From: an uncultured Enhydrobacter sp.
Lineage (GTDB): Bacteria > Pseudomonadota > Gammaproteobacteria > Pseudomonadales > Moraxellaceae
Direction: 5' to 3'
DNA length: 64,000 bases
Assembly (NCBI GenBank): GCA_946222995.1
Contig: CAMIOS010000011.1
Location: 6,594 to 70,593 of the forward strand
A model generated the notes under the pieces. It was not told the DNA's origin. It did not search any database and saw nothing but the letters and a program-made list of their open reading frames with translations. Numbering within the stretch: position 1 is the stretch's first letter; each line of letters opens with the position of its first letter. A program made the translations under genes and the position numbers. Positions 54,160 to 64,000 of this stretch are shown here, piece after piece.

Positions 54160-54651
54160 ATGACTGTTCATCCCACGCAAGGCTACACTTTTAACCATAC
54201 CATGCTTCGAGTGAAAGACCCGAAAGTATCACTTGATTTTTATCAAAATGTGCTTGGCATGACGTTGTTACATACCAAAAAATACCCAGATGCCAAGTTT
54301 GATTTATATTTTTTGGCAAAACTACGCGATGAGGAACTTGCCAATCTGCCCAAAAGTGACAGCGAAAAAGCGGTATTTACCTTTCGTCAGCGGGGGATTT
54401 TAGAACTCACCCATAACTACGGTACCGAAAATCAGACCGATTTTGCCTATCATGATGGTAATACCGAACCACAGGGATTTGGGCATATTTGTTTTAGTGT
54501 GCCAAGCCTTGAGCAAGCGGTGGCATGGTTTGACCAAAATAATGTCACGTTTAAAAAACGTCCCGAAGAGGGGCGGATGAACAATATTGCCTTTATCAAA
54601 GATCCCGATGGTTATTGGATTGAGATTGTGCAAGCGGGTTTAATGGCTTAA
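54160..54651 (+). CDS. gloA: Lactoylglutathione lyase (glyoxalase I)
   Basis: Metal enzyme that turns the methylglyoxal-glutathione adduct into S-lactoylglutathione. The vicinal-oxygen-chelate fold is visible in both halves. Metal ligands fit the histidine in FNHTMLRVKDP, the glutamate in ILELTHNYGTE, the histidine in GFGHICFSVPS and the glutamate in GYWIEIVQ. 163 residues, close to other proteobacterial GloA. It ends 9 bases from hemF, which points the other way. Confidence 0.94.
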   Translation: MTVHPTQGYTFNHTMLRVKDPKVSLDFYQNVLGMTLLHTKKYPDAKFDLYFLAKLRDEELANLPKSDSEKAVFTFRQRGILELTHNYGTENQTDFAYHDGNTEPQGFGHICFSVPSLEQAVAWFDQNNVTFKKRPEEGRMNNIAFIKDPDGYWIEIVQAGLMA

Positions 54652-54660
54652 GTTAATAGG

Positions 54661-55641
54661 CTACTCTAGCCAATCTCTCGGTTTTAAATAAAAATCCGTC
54701 AATTCAAATTCTGGCGTGCCTGCTTGGGGTTCATAGCGATATTCCCACCCTGTCAAAGGCGGCAGGCTGACCAAAATCGACTCAATCCGTCCATTTGACT
54801 GTAGGCCAAACAACGTACCACGGTCGTACACCAGATTATACTCCACATAGCGACCCCGCCGAATCAGCTGAAACTCACGCTGGGCAGGCGAATAGGGCGT
54901 GTGTTTACGTTTTTCAAAAATCGGCACAATCCCATCTAAATAGCCATTGCCCACCGCTTGCATCAAGGCGAAGCATTTATCAAAATCCCAGCCCATGCTC
55001 TGTTCATTCACATCATCATAAAATAGCCCGCCCACACCCCGTTGTTCATCACGGTGCTTGAGATAAAAATAATCATCGCACCATGCCTTAAATTTGGGGT
55101 AAATATACGCCCCAAACGGCTGACACAAATCCCGACATACCGTGTGCCAATGTACCACATCGTCCATGACAGGATAAAACGGGGTCAAATCAAACCCGCC
55201 ACCAAACCACCAAATCGGTGCTTCGCCCGCTTTTTCGGCGATAAATAAGCGGACATTGGCATGACTGGTCGGCACGTGCGGATTTTTGGGATGCACTACA
55301 AGCGACACGCCTAACGCTTGGGCTTGGCGTCCTGCCAGTTCGGGATGGCGAGCGGTAGCCGAGGCAGGCAAGTGATTAATAACAATATGGCTAAACATTA
55401 CGCCCGCTTTTTCAATGACATGCCCACCCTGCATGACGCACGAGCGACCCCCGCCCATGGGTTGATGAGTGCCTTGCTCAGCAGGACGTTGCCAGTCATC
55501 AATCAAAAATTTGGTGTCGCTTTTGCCATCAAATCCGCCTTCATATTCTTGGGCTTCTAGGGCAGTGCAAATACGAGATTGTAAGTCGAGTAAAAAGCTG
55601 CGAACGGCTTGGACATTGGGATTTAAAAGATTGTTTTGCAT
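54661..55641 (-). CDS. hemF: Oxygen-dependent coproporphyrinogen III oxidase
   Basis: Aerobic haem pathway enzyme converting coproporphyrinogen III to protoporphyrinogen IX in the cytoplasm. Family text: [65 protein letters not shown] and [18 protein letters not shown]. 326 residues, within the usual range. The start is ATG 55641. Confidence 0.96.
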   Translation of the reverse strand: MQNNLLNPNVQAVRSFLLDLQSRICTALEAQEYEGGFDGKSDTKFLIDDWQRPAEQGTHQPMGGGRSCVMQGGHVIEKAGVMFSHIVINHLPASATARHPELAGRQAQALGVSLVVHPKNPHVPTSHANVRLFIAEKAGEAPIWWFGGGFDLTPFYPVMDDVVHWHTVCRDLCQPFGAYIYPKFKAWCDDYFYLKHRDEQRGVGGLFYDDVNEQSMGWDFDKCFALMQAVGNGYLDGIVPIFEKRKHTPYSPAQREFQLIRRGRYVEYNLVYDRGTLFGLQSNGRIESILVSLPPLTGWEYRYEPQAGTPEFELTDFYLKPRDWLE

Positions 55642-55900
55642 GGTTTTTTCCGAAGATTTTTTGTGGATTATAGCATAGATTCAAGCGTCAGCACTGACAG
55701 ACAGTGTAGCAGTATGAAGCCACATGGTAGTACCACCTTGCGTTGTAAGTTGCTTTTAATGAGTTGTATGAGTAATTTTGCTTAAACACATAGATGAATG
55801 ATGAGTAATCCATTGAATGAATAAATGTTGTATTAAGATAAAGGGTAAGTTAGAATCTAATTTAAGTTTTTAACTTTTATCTCAATGATCGGAGTCAGTA

Positions 55901-56071
55901 ATGAATAAACTTGTTATCGCCTTAGTTGCTGTCGTTACTTTAGTGGGTTGTGGCAAAAAAGAAGAAACCAAAACAGAAACGACCACGACAACCACCGCGT
56001 CTGCTCCAGCAGATAACACGGCGACTGCAACCGCTAATCAAGCGACCGCCACCGCTTCACCAGCAAAGTAA
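55901..56071 (+). CDS. Small Thr/Ala-rich lipoprotein (56 aa)
   Basis: MNKLVIALVAVVTLVGCGKK: a lipoprotein signal peptide with lipobox LVGC, followed by a 38-residue tail that is almost only T, A, K, E, P and Q (ETKTETTTTTTASAP). GGAG stands 6 bases before ATG 55901 and a good terminator follows, so it is a real expressed gene despite its size. There is no recognised family; it may be a cell-envelope linker. Inference: outer- or inner-membrane lipid-anchored. Confidence 0.8.
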   Translation: MNKLVIALVAVVTLVGCGKKEETKTETTTTTTASAPADNTATATANQATATASPAK

Positions 56072-56086
56072 ATAGCTTTTACAAAT

Positions 56087-56118
56087 AAAAACCGCAACTG
56101 TGAGTTAGCGGTTTTTTT
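56087..56118 (+). terminator. Terminator of the small lipoprotein gene
   Basis: CCGC-AACT pairs with AGTT-A-GCGG (one bulged A) over a GTG loop, flanked by A and T runs. Confidence 0.85.
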
Positions 56119-56257
56119 ATCGTTATTAGTCATAGGTTGGTAAAAATTTTTTCAGATAAAGATTTGAAAAAGTGGATAAAAATGGCATTGCTCAGTGTGT
56201 AATGAATAAAACTTTGCTAGAATAACTGCCTTTTTCATCTTTCAAATATTCAAAACA

Positions 56258-59200
56258 ATGCGGTTAAAACAGCTTAAACTCTCAGGTTTTAAATCTTTTG
56301 CCAACCCCACCACTTTTCACTTTCCCAAAACCATCACCGCCATCGTCGGTCCTAACGGCTGTGGTAAGTCGAATGTCATTGATGCCATTCGCTGGGTGCT
56401 GGGTGAATCCTCCGCCAAACAACTTCGTGGTGGAGCAATGAGCGATGTTATCTTTGCGGGCACACAGGACAAAACCGCCAAAAGTTTGGCCAGTGTTGAG
56501 CTGGTCTTTGAACATACCCAAGCTGAAGGTAAAAATGCCATTCATCACGCCTTAAATTTGTATCATGAACTATCTGTCCGCCGTCAAATCACCAAAGACG
56601 GCAAATCCGATTATTTTATTAACGGTACCAAGGTACGTCGCCGTGATGTGGTCGATGTGTTTTTGGGCACAGGGCTAGGGGCGAGGTCGTATGCGGTCAT
56701 CGAACAGGGTATGATAGGGCGGATTATCGACGCCAACGCCTTACAACTGCGAGAATTTATCGAAGAAGCCTCGGGCGTTTCTCGTTACCAAAGCCGCCGA
56801 GAAGACACCCAAAAACAGCTTGATACGGCAAGCGACAATTTGACCCGTTTACACGACATGGCAAGCGAGCTGACCACTCAACAAAAACGCCTTGACAAAC
56901 AAGCCAAAACCGCAAAGCAAGCCCAACATTGGCAAAGCGAACTTGATCATATTAGCAAGCAGTTATTGATTGACGATTATGGACAGGCATGGCAAAAACA
57001 ACAAACACTGACCAAAGATTTTCATGCTATTGACCAAACAGTCACCGCCCAACAAGCGGTTATAACACAAATGGCGGCGCAACATCAGCAAGCCCAACAC
57101 CATATCAACGAGCAGCAGATACACTACCAAGCGCAGCAAAACCTTGTACAACGTCAATGGCAACAGCACTTTGAAACCCAAAGTCTGCTCAATCAAAGTC
57201 AGCAACATATTGCCAATGACCAACAGCGCCTGACCACGCTGGATTTTGAATGTAATCGCTTGACTGACTATAAAAAGGACTTGCTTGAACAAAAGCAACA
57301 CGCCCAAATCCGAATTAAGGATGTGCCACAACAACTTGAACAAATCACCCAACAACTTAACCAACGACGAGATGCGCATCATACGACCAAGCACGACCGA
57401 GAGCAAACCGCCAAAGCCTTGGCCACACTCAATCAACAAAAAAATGATGTCGAAAAGCAGCTAGCGGTTAGCGAAAACGCCATCCAGCATCTTAACAATC
57501 AACAACAACGTTTAACCAAACGTCAGCAAGAGCACACCCAAGCGACAACCGCATGGCACAGTGCTAAAGCCAAATTTGAGCAAGATTTTGCCAATAACCA
57601 CGACATTGGCTTTGATACCAAGATTGCTGATATCAATACAAAAATCGAGCAATTAGAAAGTCGTATTATCGCTCGCCAAGAAGAACTTGCCGATCAAGCG
57701 GATGAGGTTGATAGCCTTACTCGTCAACACCGCCAGGCCGAGCAACAACGTCACACCTGGCAAACTGAACAACACACGTTGCAAAATCTACTGGATAAAC
57801 AACAGCGTGCATTAGCAAAAACGGCTAATAATGCCAATCAAATGCATCTAGCCCCGTATTTACCCAAACTGATCCATGAACTGCAATTGACCGAACAAGG
57901 CAAAGTATATGCCCCTATGTTTGATATTTTGGTGACGATGTTTGCTGATTGGGGCGTGGGTAAGCAACAAGCGTTTAGCCAGTTAAGTGAAGAAAAAGCG
58001 GTTTTTTTAAGCCCATTACAAACCACGAGCAACGACAATTTTAACGACTTTTTATCACTGTCATCTCTGATTGCTAGTCCAAAATTGGCAATTTTTGACC
58101 AAGTCTGGCTTAGTGCTAAGCCAATAGATCTCGCCAATTATGAGATGGCACACCTGCTTGCTAACCTGCCAAGCGGTCATTGGTTACTTATTCAAACCCA
58201 AGATGATAGGTTGATTTTATTCAATAAACAGATTGCCTATAACGTATCAAAGGGCATCCAATGTCGAGGTGAAAATTCAACGGGATTTAGCCAACAATTT
58301 ACCCATCAAGCAAGAATTGATGAACTCACCGAACAGTTAACCCAACAAAAACCGCAACTTGACCGCCTAACCAATGCCTTGCAACAAGCCACGATAAGCC
58401 TGCAAGAATGGCAAGCCCAAGACCGTACCGCCCGCAGTGAATTATTGGCTTTGACCCAACAAAAACAAACCTTGCAAAACGATAAATTGCAACAGGAACA
58501 TCGTTATCAGTCAGCATGGGATCAACTTGAGCGGGATAAACAACGCTTAGATAGCGATGCCAAGCGCCTTGCCGAAGACACAAGCGGTGTCGTTGATAAT
58601 TTCGCTCAAGCGCAGGCAGATTTTGCCCAATTAACCCAAGCATTAGCCGATTTACAACCACAGCTACACCAACTAATCACCAAGCGACAAGCCCACGATG
58701 AACAGCTAACCCAGCTTACCAATGAACAGCGAGAGCTAGAACAGCAGCAAAATCGCTTGACTCAAAGCCTTGCCACAGGCCAATTGCAAATCACTGCAAG
58801 CGACCAACAACTTGTCAAAGCCGAACAAGATACCAAGAGGCTACAAGACGAACAGGCACAGCTTGCGAAGAAAATCCGCGAACAAACCGAACGATTACCC
58901 CAGCTGCAACAACAACTTAGCGAGCAAGCCGAAAATCTCAAAATCGCTAACCTAACATTGGAACAACACAGTCAACACATCAAAGCCCTAGCGGCGGATT
59001 TTCAAACCGCACAAGCCAACCTACAAGAAGCCCAACAGCAACTTGCCACGCTGCAACAACAACGCCATACCATTGATACCGCTTTAGCGTTGGCAAATCA
59101 AAACCTAGCCTTAATTGCTGAGCAATTGACCACGCATAAGCTTACCTTGCCAAGTATTGACAATTTGACCTTACTTACGCCAAATGAACGAAAAAACCTG

Positions 59201-59860
59201 CAATATCAAACCGATATCTTAAAGACTCAACTCAGTGAATTGGGTGCAGTCAATTATTCTGCCGTAGCCGAACTTAACGAGGTTAATGCGCGGCTTGAGC
59301 CGCTTGCTGAGCAAATTAACGACTTGACCGCCAGTATCGCCAAGCTTCAACAAGCGATTAAACAAATTGATACACAGACCAAACAGCTGTTTATGGACAT
59401 GCTGAGTCAAGTTAATGTTGAGCTTAATAATTTATTTACTCAAGTGTTCGGGGGTGGACAAGCACAACTGGTGCTTAGTGACGAGGGCGGAAACGGCTGG
59501 CAGTCGGGACTTGAACTGATGGCACAGCCCAAAGGTAAAAAAAATAGCCGTCTGGCGTTGTTATCGGGCGGCGAAAAAACCTTGACCGCCTTGAGTTTGA
59601 TTTTTGCCATTTTTAAACAGCAGCCCGCCCCGTTTTGTGTGCTTGATGAAGTCGATGCCCCTCTCGATGATGCCAATGTTGAGCGGTTTACCCGATTGAT
59701 TGAGGAGCTTGCCAAAGACGTACAATTTATTTTTATCAGCCATAACAAGCTTGCCATGCAAATCGCCGATGAGCTCAAAGGCGTGACCATGCCAACTGCG
59801 GGTGTGTCGAAGTTGGTAAGTGTGGATATGAGCGAGGTGGCGGATTATTTGGCGACTTAA
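56258..59860 (+). CDS. smc: Chromosome segregation ATPase SMC
   Basis: Core ATPase of the SMC-ScpAB condensin, which organises and separates chromosomes. Walker A is IVGPNGCGKSNVIDAIRWVL at about residue 30. Two very long glutamine-rich coiled coils (about 170-540 and 680-1020) flank a hinge at about 550-680. The C-terminal head shows LLSGGEKTLTALSLIFAIF (signature) and PFCVLDEVDAPLDDANVERF (Walker B). 1200 residues. The hinge text (YAPMFDILVTMFADWGVG) is divergent and hard to align by eye. ScpA and ScpB are encoded at 31425-32791. It starts at ATG 56258 without a strong ribosome-binding site. Confidence 0.95.
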   Translation: MRLKQLKLSGFKSFANPTTFHFPKTITAIVGPNGCGKSNVIDAIRWVLGESSAKQLRGGAMSDVIFAGTQDKTAKSLASVELVFEHTQAEGKNAIHHALNLYHELSVRRQITKDGKSDYFINGTKVRRRDVVDVFLGTGLGARSYAVIEQGMIGRIIDANALQLREFIEEASGVSRYQSRREDTQKQLDTASDNLTRLHDMASELTTQQKRLDKQAKTAKQAQHWQSELDHISKQLLIDDYGQAWQKQQTLTKDFHAIDQTVTAQQAVITQMAAQHQQAQHHINEQQIHYQAQQNLVQRQWQQHFETQSLLNQSQQHIANDQQRLTTLDFECNRLTDYKKDLLEQKQHAQIRIKDVPQQLEQITQQLNQRRDAHHTTKHDREQTAKALATLNQQKNDVEKQLAVSENAIQHLNNQQQRLTKRQQEHTQATTAWHSAKAKFEQDFANNHDIGFDTKIADINTKIEQLESRIIARQEELADQADEVDSLTRQHRQAEQQRHTWQTEQHTLQNLLDKQQRALAKTANNANQMHLAPYLPKLIHELQLTEQGKVYAPMFDILVTMFADWGVGKQQAFSQLSEEKAVFLSPLQTTSNDNFNDFLSLSSLIASPKLAIFDQVWLSAKPIDLANYEMAHLLANLPSGHWLLIQTQDDRLILFNKQIAYNVSKGIQCRGENSTGFSQQFTHQARIDELTEQLTQQKPQLDRLTNALQQATISLQEWQAQDRTARSELLALTQQKQTLQNDKLQQEHRYQSAWDQLERDKQRLDSDAKRLAEDTSGVVDNFAQAQADFAQLTQALADLQPQLHQLITKRQAHDEQLTQLTNEQRELEQQQNRLTQSLATGQLQITASDQQLVKAEQDTKRLQDEQAQLAKKIREQTERLPQLQQQLSEQAENLKIANLTLEQHSQHIKALAADFQTAQANLQEAQQQLATLQQQRHTIDTALALANQNLALIAEQLTTHKLTLPSIDNLTLLTPNERKNLQYQTDILKTQLSELGAVNYSAVAELNEVNARLEPLAEQINDLTASIAKLQQAIKQIDTQTKQLFMDMLSQVNVELNNLFTQVFGGGQAQLVLSDEGGNGWQSGLELMAQPKGKKNSRLALLSGGEKTLTALSLIFAIFKQQPAPFCVLDEVDAPLDDANVERFTRLIEELAKDVQFIFISHNKLAMQIADELKGVTMPTAGVSKLVSVDMSEVADYLAT

Positions 59861-60033
59861 ACCTTACATTTATAATCAGTGGAAAAAGAATGTAACGTAA
59901 AATACACGGATTTAACAGGCAATTATGGCGACAAACTGCGAGGCATGATAGTATAGCAAAAAAAAATTTGACTTTTTTATTCCTTATTTCCCATTTATTC
60001 ATGATCTAAAGAAAAATCCACAAGGTAGTTGCT

Positions 60034-61104
60034 ATGTCGATGACCGTCACCCAGTTAGTTTTGATAATTTTTGCCTTAATTGCCATGTTTTGGGGACTCG
60101 TAACCCTCTATAAAGCGCTAAAAAAACACCCCAATCAACAACAAGCGGGGATCGAAGCACAAGAGCTACCCACACAGGTCAATGAACAAAACCGTATTGA
60201 AGGTGAAATTGCCCCTGCTGCGCCAAATACCGCCCCAGACTTTACAGACAAAGACGGCTTGCCAATTTTACCCCGTCATCAACGGCCACAGCCTGACACC
60301 ACCTTCAAAGCCGAAATCACCCCTGACAATCCTGAAGGGACAGTGGTATTAAGCGCTGACAATACCGAATTGCAGTTGACTCAAACACAGGCAGCTCACC
60401 CCCAAATGAACCATACGGTGGGCTATACCAAACCTAAGACTTCCACGTATGCCATCGATAGCCATCAGCCATCATCCTCAACTGATAGCTTAGCAAGCTT
60501 GCAAGAGCAAGATGATGCATTTAGCATGCTTGCCAGTGCCACCGAAACCATTACCCCTGTGGTACATACCTTTGATGAAAATCAGCTAAAAAAAGAAGCC
60601 TTTATTGAGAATAGTCCAATTTTGGATACCCATATTCAAAGTCAGGTCGCCCAAGAACAAGACAGCCCACTTAACAATGCTGAACAAAATATCAATATCA
60701 GTATTTTCCCCAATCAACCGTCCAATCGTATTAGCGGGCGAGATATTTTGACGTTGGTTGATAAATACGGGCTAAAATATGGGGCAATGAACATGTTCCA
60801 TCGCTATGAGCACAAAGATGGCACTGGCATGTTGTGGTTTAGCATGATGATGATTAATGAAGAAGGCGTGATGCCGTTTGATTTGATTAAACTTCCTAAT
60901 CAAACGATGAAAGGCTTGGTGCTATTTTTATCATTGCCCCATCCAAAGGCGGTACAAGGCTTTGATAGCATGATGAGTGTGGCAGGCTTGATGGCGCATG
61001 ACTTACAAGCCACCGTGTATGATGAAACAGGTGAGCCGCTGAACAAAGAAAACACCCAAAATCTGCGAGAAATTGCCGTACAATTTGGGAAAAATAAAAA
61101 ATAA
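60034..61104 (+). CDS. zipA: Cell division protein ZipA
   Basis: Inner-membrane protein that tethers FtsZ at the division site. One N-terminal helix (LVLIIFALIAMFWGLVTLY) is followed by a long P/Q/T-rich linker (about 30-215). The ZipA C-terminal FtsZ-binding domain comes last (ISGRDILTLVDKYGLKYGAM, MNMFHRYEHKDGTGMLWFSM, FLSLPHPKAVQGFDSMM, LNKENTQNLREIAVQF). 356 residues. The position between smc and ligA is the same in Pseudomonas and supports the call. It starts at ATG 60034 after AAGGTAG. Confidence 0.92.
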   Translation: MSMTVTQLVLIIFALIAMFWGLVTLYKALKKHPNQQQAGIEAQELPTQVNEQNRIEGEIAPAAPNTAPDFTDKDGLPILPRHQRPQPDTTFKAEITPDNPEGTVVLSADNTELQLTQTQAAHPQMNHTVGYTKPKTSTYAIDSHQPSSSTDSLASLQEQDDAFSMLASATETITPVVHTFDENQLKKEAFIENSPILDTHIQSQVAQEQDSPLNNAEQNINISIFPNQPSNRISGRDILTLVDKYGLKYGAMNMFHRYEHKDGTGMLWFSMMMINEEGVMPFDLIKLPNQTMKGLVLFLSLPHPKAVQGFDSMMSVAGLMAHDLQATVYDETGEPLNKENTQNLREIAVQFGKNKK

Positions 61105-61119
61105 TATTCAATAATAACC

Positions 61120-61145
61120 AAAACGACAGTTAATGTCGTTTTTTT
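61120..61145 (+). terminator. Terminator between zipA and ligA
   Basis: AAAACGACA pairs with TGTCGTTTT (9 bp) over GTTAA, followed by T residues. Confidence 0.88.
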
Positions 61146-61229
61146 ATACCCAATGATTGAACATGAGGCTTTTCGCCTATGGCAACACGCGGGCAGCCTT
61201 CTGTGACTTTTAAAATAGCGTACTTATAA

Positions 61230-63290
<2,061 letters not shown>

Positions 63291-63544
63291 CATGATTTGA
63301 TAACTTTTTTATGCATGGTATGTTATCTTTACAAAAACCATGACTTAGAAAAGCGTAAGATTTTTTACAAAAACACGCCATAATCCACATTTTTTACTAA
63401 CGAATTTGACAAAAAATTCTATTATGCTAAGCGTAACTTCCTAGTAAATAGTGATAAGACATAACTATCAAGTTGTCTAGGTAAACTAGCAATTGATTAA
63501 TCTGTTAATTATGATGTTTTAATAAACATTCGAGGAAAACTAGT

Positions 63545-63823
63545 ATGAAATCACTAAAAACATTTGCGCTTGTTGCCACTTTAGCTGGTTCATCTGCTTT
63601 AACTGCTTGTGCCACCACAGATGCATATGGTAACCGTACCACAGCACCTGGTTCAAGTCGTGCCGCAGTCAATGGTGCATTAGCTGGTGCAGCGATTGGT
63701 GCATTAGCCAAATCTGATGGTAATAGCAGTGACATCGGTAAAGCAGCCGCCATTGGGGCAGCAGCAGGTGGCGCGACCGGTTATGTTCTAAGCACCTCAC
63801 CTAACTACCCATACCAACGTTAA
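63545..63823 (+). CDS. Glycine-zipper lipoprotein (92 aa)
   Basis: Signal peptide with lipobox (LVATLAGSSALTACATT) gives a lipid-anchored envelope protein. The mature part contains a glycine/alanine-rich helix pair (AVNGALAGAAIGALAK, AAAIGAAAGGATGYVL), the pattern of glycine-zipper outer-membrane lipoproteins. CGAGGAAAA stands before ATG 63545. It is monocistronic, with a strong terminator behind. The exact family is not assigned; a structural or stress-related envelope role is an inference. Confidence 0.85.
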   Translation: MKSLKTFALVATLAGSSALTACATTDAYGNRTTAPGSSRAAVNGALAGAAIGALAKSDGNSSDIGKAAAIGAAAGGATGYVLSTSPNYPYQR

Positions 63824-63858
63824 TCGTTAACAATTCACTTTAATAACTGACGCTTAAC

Positions 63859-63891
63859 AAAAAAGCCAAACTAACCTAGTTTGGCTTTTTT
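63859..63891 (+). terminator. Terminator of the glycine-zipper lipoprotein gene
   Basis: AGCCAAACTA pairs perfectly with TAGTTTGGCT (10 bp, extended by A/T pairs) over ACC, with T residues behind. Confidence 0.93.
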
Positions 63892-63910
63892 TGATGAATA
63901 TTTTAGATAT

Positions 63911-63939
63911 AAAAAAACCTTATCAACAGATAAGGTTTT
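63911..63939 (-). terminator. Terminator downstream of tRNA-Lys
   Basis: AAAACCTTAT pairs with ATAAGGTTTT (10 bp) over CAACAG. On the minus strand it ends in a run of T, just after the tRNA 3' end. Confidence 0.88.
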
Positions 63940-63945
63940 AAAATA

Positions 63946-64000
63946 TGGTGGATCGTCCGCGACTCGAACGCGGGACCAACGGATTAAAAGTCCGCTGCTC
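63946..64000 (-). tRNA. tRNA-Lys(UUU), 5' part outside window
   Basis: The minus strand shows the anticodon arm GCGGA-CTTTTAA-TCCGT with anticodon TTT, the variable loop, the T arm CCGCG-TTCGAGT-CGCGG, the 3' acceptor strand ACGATCC, A, and an encoded CCA. The D arm and 5' acceptor strand lie beyond base 64000. Confidence 0.95.

Overview
The window is a chromosomal segment of a gammaproteobacterium, most likely of the family Moraxellaceae (Moraxella/Faucicola or a close relative). The reasons are an AT-leaning core genome, a fused nuoCD gene, the asd-fimV, smc-zipA-ligA and rplM-rpsI-petABC-sspAB gene orders, and a SpoT whose synthetase half is degenerate, as in Acinetobacter. The genus call is an inference. 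Almost everything here is core genome. I see no prophage, no insertion sequence with a transposase and no CRISPR array.

Layout. 1-14127: nuoCD to nuoN of respiratory complex I (the nuoCD start lies outside the window), closed by a terminator. 14210-20940: ferredoxin-NADP reductase, an orphan gene, a TonB-like transducer, a HAD phosphatase, prfB with its +1 frameshift site, a broken AT-rich orphan gene, a gamma carbonic anhydrase-like protein and a membrane protein. 21112-26309 (minus strand): asd followed by FimV, which is divided into two separate genes. 26529-26742: an unannotated small RNA gene with a perfect GacA-type box, a -10 box, four GGA motifs and a strong terminator. 26954-29985: rpe and four orphan membrane-anchored proteins. 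30059-36350 (minus): lpxL, trpS, a Doc toxin with an unusual partner, an O-methyltransferase, scpA-scpB and rluB, with a rearranged scar between scpB and rluB. 36552-46861: cstA-ybdD, a CPA2 antiporter, priA, ridA and spoT. 47194-52495 (minus): rpoZ, sspB, sspA, petCBA, rpsI and rplM. 52762-64000: beta carbonic anhydrase, gloA, hemF, a tiny lipoprotein, smc-zipA-ligA, a glycine-zipper lipoprotein and the 3' part of tRNA-Lys.

How it fits together. Complex I and cytochrome bc1 are two coupled parts of an aerobic respiratory chain, supported by HemF (haem) and Fpr. ScpA, ScpB and Smc form the condensin. ZipA (divisome), LigA and PriA serve division and replication. SpoT, RpoZ, SspA and SspB form a stringent-response and stress cluster.

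The most interesting item is the small RNA at 26603-26742. It has the hallmarks of a GacA-activated RsmX/Y/Z-type RNA that titrates CsrA/RsmA: an exact TGTAAG-N6-CTTACA palindrome about 65 bases upstream of the predicted start, and AGGA motifs displayed in hairpin loops. Other points of interest are the split FimV, the Doc module with an unrecognised antitoxin candidate, the structured spoT leader, a REP-like palindrome inside the cstA-ybdD operon, and two scars of gene decay. All calls come from reading the sequence; no database search was run.
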